Both the position numbers and the translations under genes were made by a program. Below are positions 7,653 to 16,545 of a DNA stretch of 64,000 nt, piece by piece; within the stretch, counting starts at the first letter, position 1, and every line of letters begins with the position of its first letter. The notes under the pieces were generated by a model. The model ran no database searches. It was not told the origin of the DNA and saw only the letters and a program-made list of their open reading frames with translations. Origin of the DNA: Robertmurraya dakarensis (lineage in GTDB: Bacteria; Bacillota; Bacilli; Bacillales; Cytobacillaceae); assembly GCF_900156875.1 (NCBI RefSeq), contig NZ_LT707409.1, positions 603,058 to 667,057 of the forward strand, written 5' to 3'.

Positions 7653-10299
7653 GATAGAACAGAAAAGTCTTTTCGAACAGACATTCAGCAATACTTTTTA
7701 TATATTTAAGAGTAATTTTCCGACTATGCAGGAAGCTGCTGAACAAGCTCTAAAACTTGCGAAGCAGGCAGTAACCGCTAAATATGGGGAGCTGGAAGAT
7801 AGTAAATATAAAAAGTGGTCCCTTGAAATGTTTGTGAGGTATAAAATAGGGACGGAAATTTCTAAAAGCTATGTAATGAGATCTCAGAACGATAAGAAAT
7901 GGTTCAAGCCAAGCATGATTGCCAGCGGTTTCTTTTGGACTAGATACCGCCAATATCTTTCTCACATAAAGAAATGGCCTATAGAATCTGTACAAGCAAT
8001 TGACGACACAACGAATGAAATCCTGGAATCAATTGGAGACCCTAAATCCATGACACCTTTTGATAAACGCGGACTAGTGTTGGGGTATGTACAGTCTGGG
8101 AAAACGGCGAATTTCACCGGCTTAATTAATAAAGCCTATGATGTCGGATATAAATTAATTATTGTTTTATCAGGAATTCATAATGACCTAAGGGCTCAGA
8201 CACAAATCAGGCTTAACGATGAGGTTATAGGAAATCGTATTGATAAAACAGGAAAACCTTTGGGAGTAGCACAGATTTATTCAAATACTCAAGACCATAT
8301 TATACAATCGTGGACAACTGAAGACAAAGATATCAGTTCTGAACATGGCGGCACGAGTAATTTAAATTCCCCTACACTAATGGTAGTTAAGAAAAATAAA
8401 ACAGTGCTGGAATCGCTTCGTGATCAGCTGATCTATCACCGGAACTTGTACAGCCTTGATATACCATTATTGATTGTGGATGATGAAGCAGATCAGGCAT
8501 CTGTAGACACCTCTGATCCTAATAAAAATGAAGATCCAAAAACGATTAATCGATTAATAAGACAGATTTTAGAAGTGTTTAAACGTAAAGCGTATGTTGG
8601 TTATACTGCCACGCCATTTGCCAACTTGCTTATCAGTATGGATGCACAAACTGCAGTTGAAGGGGCAGATCTCTATCCAAAAGATTTTTTAGTGGGGCTG
8701 CCAAAACCAAAAGGATATTGTGGTCCGGAAGAATTCTTTAATGTAGAAGAGGATGCTGACGACTCTAGGCCGAGCTTAATTCGTCATTTAAACCAGGAAG
8801 ATATAGATGCATTTACACCGCTTAAGAAAAAGACAGATGCAGATAAATTTGACGAAGTGCCTCCACAGCTGAGAGAGGCAATAATAGCATTTTTACTGAC
8901 TATTTCTATTAGAAATCTGCGGGGCCAGAGAAGAACACATAATTCTATGCTTATTCACACATCACGTTTTAAGGATGTTCAGTCAAACGTGAAAGATGAA
9001 GTATTTAAAACGTATGATGCTATACTAAAACAAGTACTTTACAATCCAAATAGTGAAACAATTACAGAAATAAGGGAATTGTACGAACAGGACACAAGGC
9101 CTACTAGCAGAGAATGGCCAGAAGAAATACAAGACTTCAGCTGGGAAGAGGTTCTTGAGGAACTGAAAAAATCGGCCGGAAGTACTGAGGTTTTTGAAAT
9201 AAACGGAAACAGTAAAGACGCTCTTGATTACCATCAATATAAGGAAGAGGGGTTAAATGTAATTGCCGTTGGCGGTGATAAACTTTCTAGAGGGTTAACC
9301 CTGGAAGGGCTTAGCATTACTTACTATTTTAGAAATACGCTGATGTATGACACGCTTATGCAGATGGGTAGATGGTTCGGATATCGAAAGGGATATATGG
9401 ATTTATGCAGGATCTATACCTCTGAGGAAATTGCATCGAATTTTGAGCATCTTGCTATTGCTATGATCGAACTACGCAGAGAATTTGACCGTTTAGCTCA
9501 GAAAGGGAAGAAACCATCAGAATATGCTGTGAAGATGCTTAGTCATCCCACTATGACCTTAACCAGTCCATTAAAGATGCGAAATGCTGTTTCTTCAATT
9601 GTGATATATGGAGGCACACTGCAACAGACGAGACTGTTTGATAAAAACTTAGAATTCTACAGGGGAAATATGCTTGCTGCAGAAAGACTTGTTGAAAAAC
9701 TACCATTAGAACAGAGAAATTTTGGAAGAGGAAAAACGAATTATTATTATGCATCAGGAGTTGATTCTGAGCTGGTAAAGGAATTTCTTTCAGAATTTAA
9801 GACATCGGGGGGAGAGAAGGTAGATTCAGCAAAAATACAAAAATATATTGATTTTGCAAATGATAATGGCGAGCTTACAGAGTGGTCCGTCGCAGTCGTA
9901 GAAGGTGAACCAAGTAAAAGAACCAAGGTAGAAATGTTTCCTGTGCAGCTCGGAAAGCTCAAATTAAAATCAGCCGTAGTACGAGGAGAAAATGTGAAAC
10001 CATCGACTGAATCATCCTCAAAACTTGATATAAAAGCAATTGTTGCTCCAAATCAAGAGTACATTGATTTAGATCAATCAAAAATAGAAGGAATAAAGGA
10101 CCGTGAGGAGAAGCGGGCTCAAAGGGATAAAGAGAAAGGATTGCTGCTTATTTATCCTTTAAATCCAAATGTTCGTGTCTTTAAGAGTCTTAATGTACCA
10201 TTTTCAAACCAATTAGTACCAATAGGGATTGCTTTTTCCTTTCCCGAAACGAATATTGATGAAACAGATGTCTTTCAGACAAATAAAACTGTAGAGTAA
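7645..10299 (+). CDS. Z1-domain superfamily II helicase/endonuclease-associated protein
   Basis: This 884-residue protein starts at TTG behind AAAGGAGG, inside the end of the MORC gene. Helicase motifs are visible: GYVQSGKT (Walker A, about 147-154), IVDDEADQ (motif II, about 277-284), YTATPFANLL (motif III, about 320-329), GGDKLSRGLTLEG (motif V, about 543-555) and QMGRWFGYRKGY (motif VI, about 573-584). The region between about 350 and 550 corresponds to the Z1 domain (PF10593). In MORC cassettes this is the DNA translocase component. It is translationally coupled to the ATPase upstream and followed by the PD-(D/E)XK gene after 23 bases. Confidence 0.85.
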   Translation: MAEIEQKSLFEQTFSNTFYIFKSNFPTMQEAAEQALKLAKQAVTAKYGELEDSKYKKWSLEMFVRYKIGTEISKSYVMRSQNDKKWFKPSMIASGFFWTRYRQYLSHIKKWPIESVQAIDDTTNEILESIGDPKSMTPFDKRGLVLGYVQSGKTANFTGLINKAYDVGYKLIIVLSGIHNDLRAQTQIRLNDEVIGNRIDKTGKPLGVAQIYSNTQDHIIQSWTTEDKDISSEHGGTSNLNSPTLMVVKKNKTVLESLRDQLIYHRNLYSLDIPLLIVDDEADQASVDTSDPNKNEDPKTINRLIRQILEVFKRKAYVGYTATPFANLLISMDAQTAVEGADLYPKDFLVGLPKPKGYCGPEEFFNVEEDADDSRPSLIRHLNQEDIDAFTPLKKKTDADKFDEVPPQLREAIIAFLLTISIRNLRGQRRTHNSMLIHTSRFKDVQSNVKDEVFKTYDAILKQVLYNPNSETITEIRELYEQDTRPTSREWPEEIQDFSWEEVLEELKKSAGSTEVFEINGNSKDALDYHQYKEEGLNVIAVGGDKLSRGLTLEGLSITYYFRNTLMYDTLMQMGRWFGYRKGYMDLCRIYTSEEIASNFEHLAIAMIELRREFDRLAQKGKKPSEYAVKMLSHPTMTLTSPLKMRNAVSSIVIYGGTLQQTRLFDKNLEFYRGNMLAAERLVEKLPLEQRNFGRGKTNYYYASGVDSELVKEFLSEFKTSGGEKVDSAKIQKYIDFANDNGELTEWSVAVVEGEPSKRTKVEMFPVQLGKLKLKSAVVRGENVKPSTESSSKLDIKAIVAPNQEYIDLDQSKIEGIKDREEKRAQRDKEKGLLLIYPLNPNVRVFKSLNVPFSNQLVPIGIAFSFPETNIDETDVFQTNKTVE

Positions 10300-10322
10300 A
10301 ATTCAGTAAAAGGAGAATCGTT

Positions 10323-11333
10323 GTGGTAAAACTAAAAGCAGAGTTTGAGCAAATGATTCAAGAACTTTCACATAAAGAAAATAGTGAGATCTATAAACTT
10401 AGCATTCTGACGTATGAAGATCCTATTATAATCGCTGGGATTGACGGAGGTAACTTTTATCGTCAGCTTTATATTGATTTGGGGACTGAGCCCTGGGAGG
10501 AAGATCAAATCAAGTCATTGCCAAAATGGCGGGGCTTAACGATAGATCTTGAGTACCATGAAAAGCTTTTCCTCCTAGAGGATCATTATTTTCTTGTCGT
10601 GAAACAAGGGGACGGACACAGTTCTGATATTTTTGAATCAGTGCTTCAGAATATGCTTGATCATTTAATACTGGATACAACTGAATCAATGTTTTCCACA
10701 ATCGTGAAAGTATTGGACAGATGGAGATTCTTCTTTCAGAGAGGCGGGTTTAGAAAGTTGTCTGATGAACAGCTAAGAGGTCTCTTTGGAGAATTATACT
10801 TTATTAATCAATGGCTGGATAAATTTCCTGGACAGCCTCCTCTTATTATTGAACAATGGGAAGGACCAACTCAAGGAAGAATAGATTTTAAGGGCAGTAA
10901 ATTTGGCTTAGAGATTAAAACAGTGATTGATAAATTGGCCAAAACAATAAAAATTTCAAATGAAAATCAACTGATGTTAACTGAAGCAGTATCGTCCATT
11001 TATCTATATGTTTGTTACCTAGAACAGAGCAGGACACACGGGATGTCTCTTCAGGATATAGTAAGCCAAGTGCACGAGAAATTAACTGCCAGGTCTGAAC
11101 GGATTGCTTTAATGTTTAGCGAATTGCTTTTGGAAAATGGCTACAGGGAAGATGAGTACACCGACAAGCTTTACTTTGTGGAGAAAGTTGAAGTGTATGA
11201 AGCAGATGAACATTTCCCTAGGCTCCTAAAAGACGACCTGCCAAGAGGGATTTCACATGTTTCTTATAATATAGACCTTACACATTGTTCTCATTTTCAA
11301 AGAGATGAAGAGGAGTTTTACGAAAAATTTTAG
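10323..11333 (+). CDS. PD-(D/E)XK motif protein (PF14390-like nuclease)
   Basis: This 336-residue candidate nuclease has a GTG start behind AAAAGGAGAATC. The nuclease fold signature is RGLFGELYFIN (about 152-162, with the helix glutamate), then GRIDFKG (about 185) and LEIKT (about 197-201), matching E...D...ExK. It is the third gene of the MORC-Z1 cassette, and the family is known from such operons. It probably supplies the cleavage activity. It ends seven bases before the first possible start of the AIPR gene. Confidence 0.82.
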   Translation: MVKLKAEFEQMIQELSHKENSEIYKLSILTYEDPIIIAGIDGGNFYRQLYIDLGTEPWEEDQIKSLPKWRGLTIDLEYHEKLFLLEDHYFLVVKQGDGHSSDIFESVLQNMLDHLILDTTESMFSTIVKVLDRWRFFFQRGGFRKLSDEQLRGLFGELYFINQWLDKFPGQPPLIIEQWEGPTQGRIDFKGSKFGLEIKTVIDKLAKTIKISNENQLMLTEAVSSIYLYVCYLEQSRTHGMSLQDIVSQVHEKLTARSERIALMFSELLLENGYREDEYTDKLYFVEKVEVYEADEHFPRLLKDDLPRGISHVSYNIDLTHCSHFQRDEEEFYEKF

Positions 11334-11348
11334 AGTGGAATGGTAAAT

Positions 11349-13166
11349 ATGATTGAAAATAGACAGAGAAAAGAATTTTTAATTGATTTCATGGAGGACC
11401 TGGAAGAAAAAGCGATTAAAACAGGGAGCTATCAGGTGCCGTTTCTAGAAAAAATGCTCACTTATATGGAGCAGTCAGATGAACCTGAAGTACTGCTACC
11501 TCCATATTTAGATACAGCAAAAAATATTGCAATAAATGCCTATTCTTTTGACGAAGAAAATAATGTATTAGATCTTTATGTTGTAGATTATAATTTTGAA
11601 CAGAATGAGGACGATTTGCTTACAATCAATATGACGTCAGTAACTGAAATTGCTAACAAAGCTAAACGATTTGTTACAAATGCAAAATCGCTGCTGGATA
11701 CAATTGACCGTTCTCTTCAAGGCTATGATCTTGCCAAAATACTTACTGAAAAAATGGAAGTAATCAGTGAATCAAATATTTACGTCCTAACTAATTTATT
11801 TTATACCTCAAATAAACCGGTTGAATTAACTATTCCAGGAATTGATACAGTCAACGTTCAGGTATGGGATTTTGATCGTATTCAGCAGTTAATCATGTCT
11901 GAGCAAGGTATTGAAATTGATTATATTGATTTTGAAAAAGATTATGGAGAATCTTTTGATATGATGCTAGTGCCAGATCCAGACAGTGGAGTAAAGGATT
12001 TTGACTGTTATGTTGGATATATTTCTGCTGAACTATTGGCAAAAGCTTATGACGAATGGGGACAAAAACTGGTTGAACGAAATGTAAGGTCATTTCTCCA
12101 AGCTAGAGGAGGCACTAATAAAGGGATACGTGATACTCTAAAAGATCCGTTCCAGAGAAAAATGTTTGTGGCGTATAATAATGGTATATCAACTGTAGCC
12201 CGTTCTGGTGACTTTGAAAAGATTAGTCAAGGAACAAATTTATATAAAATCAAAGGCTTAGCAGGCTGGCAAATTGTTAATGGCGGTCAGACGACTGCAT
12301 CTATACATCAGGCTTATAAAAATGGCATAAGTTTGAAAGATGTTTATGTTCAGGCAAAGCTAACAATTCTGCAAGTAAATGAATTCGTTAAAAAGGATCA
12401 GCATGTATTAGAAGACGAAATGGTGTCCCGTATTTCTCAATATGCTAATACACAAAACAAGGTCAACAAGTCTGATTTGCTTGCAAATACAAGATTTATG
12501 TCTGATTTAGAGAAGTTCTCCAGGAACATTTGGATTCCTGTATTTGATGGCCGAAGACCCGAAAGTAAGTGGTATTTTGAACGAGCCAGAGGACAATACA
12601 TGGTTGATATTAACCGTAGAAAACGCGGTAAAGAACAGAGTGACTTCAAGAAACAATATCCTAAGGATAAAGTACTGACCAAAGTAGATATTGCAAAATA
12701 TTATATGTCTTGGGAAGGTCATCCTCATGTTTCAAGTAAGGGTGGAGAAGAAGCCTTCAAGAGGTTTATGGAAGCAAATAAAAGCTTTTGGAAAACAGAA
12801 GGAAGCTCACAGTCTAAAATGACCTTATCCGTTTACCAAAAATTAATTGCAAGGTCTATCATTAATTTACGAGTGAGAGAAATTGTTAATGAAATGAACT
12901 TAAGAGGTTATAAAGCTAATGTTATCTATTATACTGTTGCAATGATAAATCATTTATACAGTGATAAAATCGATCTAGTTAATGTATGGGAAAAACAATC
13001 ATTGTCAGATTCGTGGGATGAAGTAATCCGTATTATCGCTGATAAAGCTCTATCATTCCTTAAGGTATCAGCTGGTGATCGAAACATCACTCAATGGGCA
13101 AAGCAAGAGGCTTGCTGGATTCAGTTTAAGGAGACTTGCTCAAAAGAATTAAGCAATCTTATATAA
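11349..13166 (+). CDS. AIPR-family (abortive infection phage resistance) protein
   Basis: This protein has about 605 residues. It carries the AIPR core: LVERNVRSFLQARGGTNKG (about 240-258), YNNGIS (about 275-280) and IVNGGQTTASIHQAY (about 309-323). AIPR proteins were first linked to abortive infection in lactococci and are a standard member of MORC/Z1 restriction-like cassettes. Their biochemical role is unsettled. I prefer the ATG at 11349, spaced nine bases from GAGTGGA, over the ATG at 11340, which abuts it. A bidirectional terminator follows and separates it from the convergent vsr gene. Confidence 0.83.
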   Translation: MIENRQRKEFLIDFMEDLEEKAIKTGSYQVPFLEKMLTYMEQSDEPEVLLPPYLDTAKNIAINAYSFDEENNVLDLYVVDYNFEQNEDDLLTINMTSVTEIANKAKRFVTNAKSLLDTIDRSLQGYDLAKILTEKMEVISESNIYVLTNLFYTSNKPVELTIPGIDTVNVQVWDFDRIQQLIMSEQGIEIDYIDFEKDYGESFDMMLVPDPDSGVKDFDCYVGYISAELLAKAYDEWGQKLVERNVRSFLQARGGTNKGIRDTLKDPFQRKMFVAYNNGISTVARSGDFEKISQGTNLYKIKGLAGWQIVNGGQTTASIHQAYKNGISLKDVYVQAKLTILQVNEFVKKDQHVLEDEMVSRISQYANTQNKVNKSDLLANTRFMSDLEKFSRNIWIPVFDGRRPESKWYFERARGQYMVDINRRKRGKEQSDFKKQYPKDKVLTKVDIAKYYMSWEGHPHVSSKGGEEAFKRFMEANKSFWKTEGSSQSKMTLSVYQKLIARSIINLRVREIVNEMNLRGYKANVIYYTVAMINHLYSDKIDLVNVWEKQSLSDSWDEVIRIIADKALSFLKVSAGDRNITQWAKQEACWIQFKETCSKELSNLI

Positions 13167-13170
13167 TTAG

Positions 13171-13205
13171 AAATACCCTTGGCTTTATAATGGACAAGGG
13201 TATTT
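13171..13205. terminator. Bidirectional terminator between AIPR and vsr
   Basis: AAATACCCTTG (13171-13181) and CAAGGGTATTT (13195-13205) form a perfect 11-bp stem with flanking A/T runs. It serves the + strand AIPR gene and the - strand vsr gene. Confidence 0.85.
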
Positions 13206-13621
13206 CATTTTTTAGATGAGCATTCTTCGATAAAATCACTAATCACATCAACCGCTTTGTTGAAATCAGCCTTAAACTCATGCTCCCATATACGGAGGAT
13301 ATTCCATCCCTGTTCTTTGTAGAAATTATTTACTTCAATGTCCCTTTGAGTATTTCTTTCTAATTTCTGTATCCAATATTCTCTATTTGATTTAGGCATG
13401 TTTCCATGGACAGGGCAGCAATGCCAAAAGCAAGAGTCAATAAAGATTACCACTTTATATTTTTTGATGGATATATCCGGCTTTCCGAACATTTTTGTGT
13501 TCTTCCTAAACCTAAATCCTTTCCTCCATAGGGCTTTTGTTATTTCGTTCTCCAGCTGGGATACCGATTTGATTGCTTTCATATTCTTTGTTCGTTGTTC
13601 TTTTGAGAGATTGTCAGCCAA
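13205..13621 (-). CDS. vsr: Very short patch repair endonuclease (Vsr)
   Basis: This 138-residue Vsr nuclease nicks T:G mismatches that arise by deamination of 5-methylcytosine. The family hallmarks are present: an N-terminal RTKNMKAIKS segment, GKPDIS with the catalytic aspartate at about D49, and FIDSCFWHCCPVHG (about 60-73) with metal-binding Cys and His. The length is normal for the family. It runs convergent to the MORC cassette. Vsr is usually beside a C5 methyltransferase, but the only one in the window starts at 26491, 13 kb away, so its partner may be lost or distant. Confidence 0.9.
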   Translation of the reverse strand: MADNLSKEQRTKNMKAIKSVSQLENEITKALWRKGFRFRKNTKMFGKPDISIKKYKVVIFIDSCFWHCCPVHGNMPKSNREYWIQKLERNTQRDIEVNNFYKEQGWNILRIWEHEFKADFNKAVDVISDFIEECSSKK

Positions 13622-13818
13622 AATATCACCACCATATTATTTGCTGCTGATAAAATTCTCTCCACTATAGCAAATTTAAATACTCAAGGTATTACTAAGT
13701 GAAGTTTTTTAATAAAGCAAATTGATTTGGATTAGAATTTCTTAATGCTCTTCGTGCCCATAATTGTCTTATTTTAGGTTTTTTTGGACGGTAACATAGA
13801 GTTTTCCATTATTATGTA

Positions 13819-13890
13819 TTGATTAGTTCCTGATAGTTTTTGTAATATAAATATATAGAGCCGGATTGAAGATAATCCGGTTTTCATTTT
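13819..13890 (+). promoter_or_regulatory. Promoter plus 5' hairpin of the AddA-like operon
   Basis: TTGATT (13819-13824), an 18-base spacer and TAATAT (13843-13848) look like a vegetative promoter. About 12 bases on, CCGGATT (13861-13867) and AATCCGG (13874-13880) form a stem followed by TTTTCATTTT. The genes to the left run the other way or already have a terminator, so this stem is not needed to stop read-through. Operator, attenuator and 5' stabiliser are all possible. The core matches that of the hairpin before zorA. Confidence 0.5.
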
Positions 13891-13999
13891 GTATATAACT
13901 TAGTGCTTAATTCCTAATAATATAGCTAAAGATATTATTTTTTAATACCTTTATATTATTCAAAGGATACGGATTTATATTAAAAGGAGTGTTTCTGGT

Positions 14000-16522
14000 A
14001 TGAATATTAATATAGATAAAATAAAATACTCACTTTGCATGTACACAGATACACTTAATGATGATTTAAAAGAAAAAGTAAATCAATTGCTTAGAACTGG
14101 AAGAAAAGTAATTCTATTTTCAAACATAAAATTCGAGGTGGCTCAGTGGGAAAAATATAGTGATTTATTTTTGTTTCAGCATTTTGAGCTTAATGACAGC
14201 TTGGCAGAGAAAGCAAAATCTATTTGTATTCAAGATGGCAAAGAAATTCATCAATTTAAGACTGTACTAAAAGAAATAGGTCAGGATATTCAATTGTTTA
14301 ACTTTGAGCAGTTTGAAATAGAACATGCCCCTGTTGACACACATTTATCTATTGAAGCGGGTGCAGGGTCCGGAAAAACAACTGTAATGATACAGCGTAT
14401 AATGTTTTTGCTTCACATAACTGATATTCCGCTAAACGAAATTGTGATGATTACGTTTACAAGGGAAGCAGCAAAAAATATGCTTAACCGTCTTCGAAAG
14501 GAATTTTGGAGCCGTTACCGTTTGACTGAGGATAAGCGTTATTTAGAGCTTATAGAAGAATTAAATAATATGAGAATTAGTACGATTGATTCTTTTGCCA
14601 AATATTTAATTTCAGAGATAGGCTCTGTGATAGGGTATGGAAAAAATGTGAGTATACGCTCATTTCAGCAAGAACGGAAAGAACTAATAGAAAAGGTCTT
14701 AAATGATTATTTACAACCTTTCGATAAAGAGATAACGGAACAGCTTGGCGGTATGAGACTTTACGAATTTGTTAATCTAGTTCATAGTTTCTGGGATGAA
14801 TTTGAGAAAAAAGGACTGACGGAAGCCGAACTGCAAAAACTGGATTGGGGAGAACTGCTTAAAGAAGACGGAAAAAAGGCTGACGATTTTCAAGTAAGTC
14901 AATTACAGAAATTGTTCGGGAAGGTGTTTATCGATTGTGAAAAGCAGTTTCAATCTTTAAAAATACGGAAAAATGCAGTAACAATCAATGATTTAACCAG
15001 ACAAATAAGTATTGCTGCTGAAAATAAGGCATCTTTTGAACGAATATCTCAGCAGATTAGATATCTGTTTATTGATGAATTCCAAGATACTGATGATTCT
15101 CAAATACAGCTTGCCTCCACATTACAGCAGGTATTAAAGGCTTATTTATTTGTAGTAGGTGATATTAAGCAAAGTATTTACCGATTCCGTGGAGCAGATT
15201 ATACCGCTTTTAATCAGCTGGATAAGTTGTTAGGCAAAAACCAATTGGTTCCAAAAAAACTAAGAAAAAACTATCGAACTTCAGCCAACATTCTAAATAG
15301 TATGCACAGCCATTTTTTACAATGGGGAAAAAAAGAGTTCATCGATTATCTAGATGATGAATCTAATAGTGATCGATTAATCGGAATAAAAGATAGTGTT
15401 GGAGATTTTAAGATCCAATGGGGTTCCTATTGGAAAAAAGAACAGATGAAGTCAGATGTTTTATCGCTAATTAAAGAAGCAAAAGCAAGGACAGAAGCTG
15501 AAAACCAAAATTTTAAGGATAGAGTGCTGAAAACAGCTATTCTAGTTCGAACTAATAAGCAGGCATCTTTAATAAAAAAATGGTGTGAGGAAATTGGTTT
15601 ATATCCAGACCTGGAAATTGGCGGCACCTTCTTTATCAGTGATGCGGTCTGGGACTTCTATTACTTAGTGGAAGGATTACTATACCCAAATCGGCCAGTC
15701 AGCCGAATGAATTTACTTCAGACTTCTTTTTCAAAAGTAAATGTCGATTGGCATCATCTTTCAAATTTTAATGGTGATGAAAAACAAATCATGTGTTATC
15801 TAAACCAATTTGAGCCTATTGAAGAATGGGATAATGTATTTCGTGAACTAAGACTGAAACCTGTACTTGCTGTTTTAAGAAGAATCTTAACCAAGAATCG
15901 GCCTGCAGAAAGATACTATTATTATAAATTAAAAGAATTAGAAGAAAAATCACCAGGTAACCCTGATAATGATCGGCATGCACGTGCTCTCTCGCTTCAA
16001 TATGAGAAAAACATGAACTATATTTTTGAACTTCTGCATGATCAATACAATATAGAATTTTTATCTTTGTACTCAATCTATACATGGCTCGAAATGAATA
16101 AAGCAGTTAATCGGGATCAAGATGAACCGGAATTAAAGGATAGCGAAACAGAGAACAATTTGGTAATTGTTACTGTTCACAAGTCAAAAGGGCTGGAATT
16201 TCACAGTGTCATTATTCCTTTTACAGATTTAGATTTTCGATTTGAAAGAAGTGAACTGCTCCTAAGTAAAAATTTTGAAAAAGATAGAACAGGAAAAGAA
16301 TGTACAAAATGGAGGGCGGCATGGAGCATAAAAGGGAGTTACAAAAGTCCGCTATATGAGGATATTTCACCTAATGAAGAAAGTGAAGTAATAAAAGACG
16401 AGACACGGCTCCTGTATGTAGCTATGACAAGATGTGAAGAAAGGCTTTGGATTTTAGGAAATTCCACTGCCTTAAATAAAGATAGGAAAAATTGGTCTGC
16501 TTTATTAAAAAATCAAATCTAG
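14000..16522 (+). CDS. AddA/UvrD-like helicase lacking the C-terminal nuclease domain
   Basis: This is an 840-residue superfamily 1A helicase. An unrelated N-terminal segment of about 110 residues precedes Walker A EAGAGSGKTT (about 119-128). TFTREAAKNM (motif Ia), LFIDEFQDTDDSQ (motif II, about 356-368), GDIKQSIYRFRGAD (motif III/IV), HKSKGLEFHSV (motif V, about 727-737) and RLLYVAMTRCEERL (motif VI, about 803-816) follow. The order and spacing are those of AddA/RecB-type enzymes. The protein stops right after motif VI, so the RecB-type nuclease domain of true AddA is absent. It is first in a five-gene operon. A role in housekeeping recombination seems unlikely given the missing domain and the defence setting. 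Confidence 0.8.
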   Translation: MNINIDKIKYSLCMYTDTLNDDLKEKVNQLLRTGRKVILFSNIKFEVAQWEKYSDLFLFQHFELNDSLAEKAKSICIQDGKEIHQFKTVLKEIGQDIQLFNFEQFEIEHAPVDTHLSIEAGAGSGKTTVMIQRIMFLLHITDIPLNEIVMITFTREAAKNMLNRLRKEFWSRYRLTEDKRYLELIEELNNMRISTIDSFAKYLISEIGSVIGYGKNVSIRSFQQERKELIEKVLNDYLQPFDKEITEQLGGMRLYEFVNLVHSFWDEFEKKGLTEAELQKLDWGELLKEDGKKADDFQVSQLQKLFGKVFIDCEKQFQSLKIRKNAVTINDLTRQISIAAENKASFERISQQIRYLFIDEFQDTDDSQIQLASTLQQVLKAYLFVVGDIKQSIYRFRGADYTAFNQLDKLLGKNQLVPKKLRKNYRTSANILNSMHSHFLQWGKKEFIDYLDDESNSDRLIGIKDSVGDFKIQWGSYWKKEQMKSDVLSLIKEAKARTEAENQNFKDRVLKTAILVRTNKQASLIKKWCEEIGLYPDLEIGGTFFISDAVWDFYYLVEGLLYPNRPVSRMNLLQTSFSKVNVDWHHLSNFNGDEKQIMCYLNQFEPIEEWDNVFRELRLKPVLAVLRRILTKNRPAERYYYYKLKELEEKSPGNPDNDRHARALSLQYEKNMNYIFELLHDQYNIEFLSLYSIYTWLEMNKAVNRDQDEPELKDSETENNLVIVTVHKSKGLEFHSVIIPFTDLDFRFERSELLLSKNFEKDRTGKECTKWRAAWSIKGSYKSPLYEDISPNEESEVIKDETRLLYVAMTRCEERLWILGNSTALNKDRKNWSALLKNQI

Positions 16523-16545
16523 CAGAAAAAAGGGGATATGACTTA

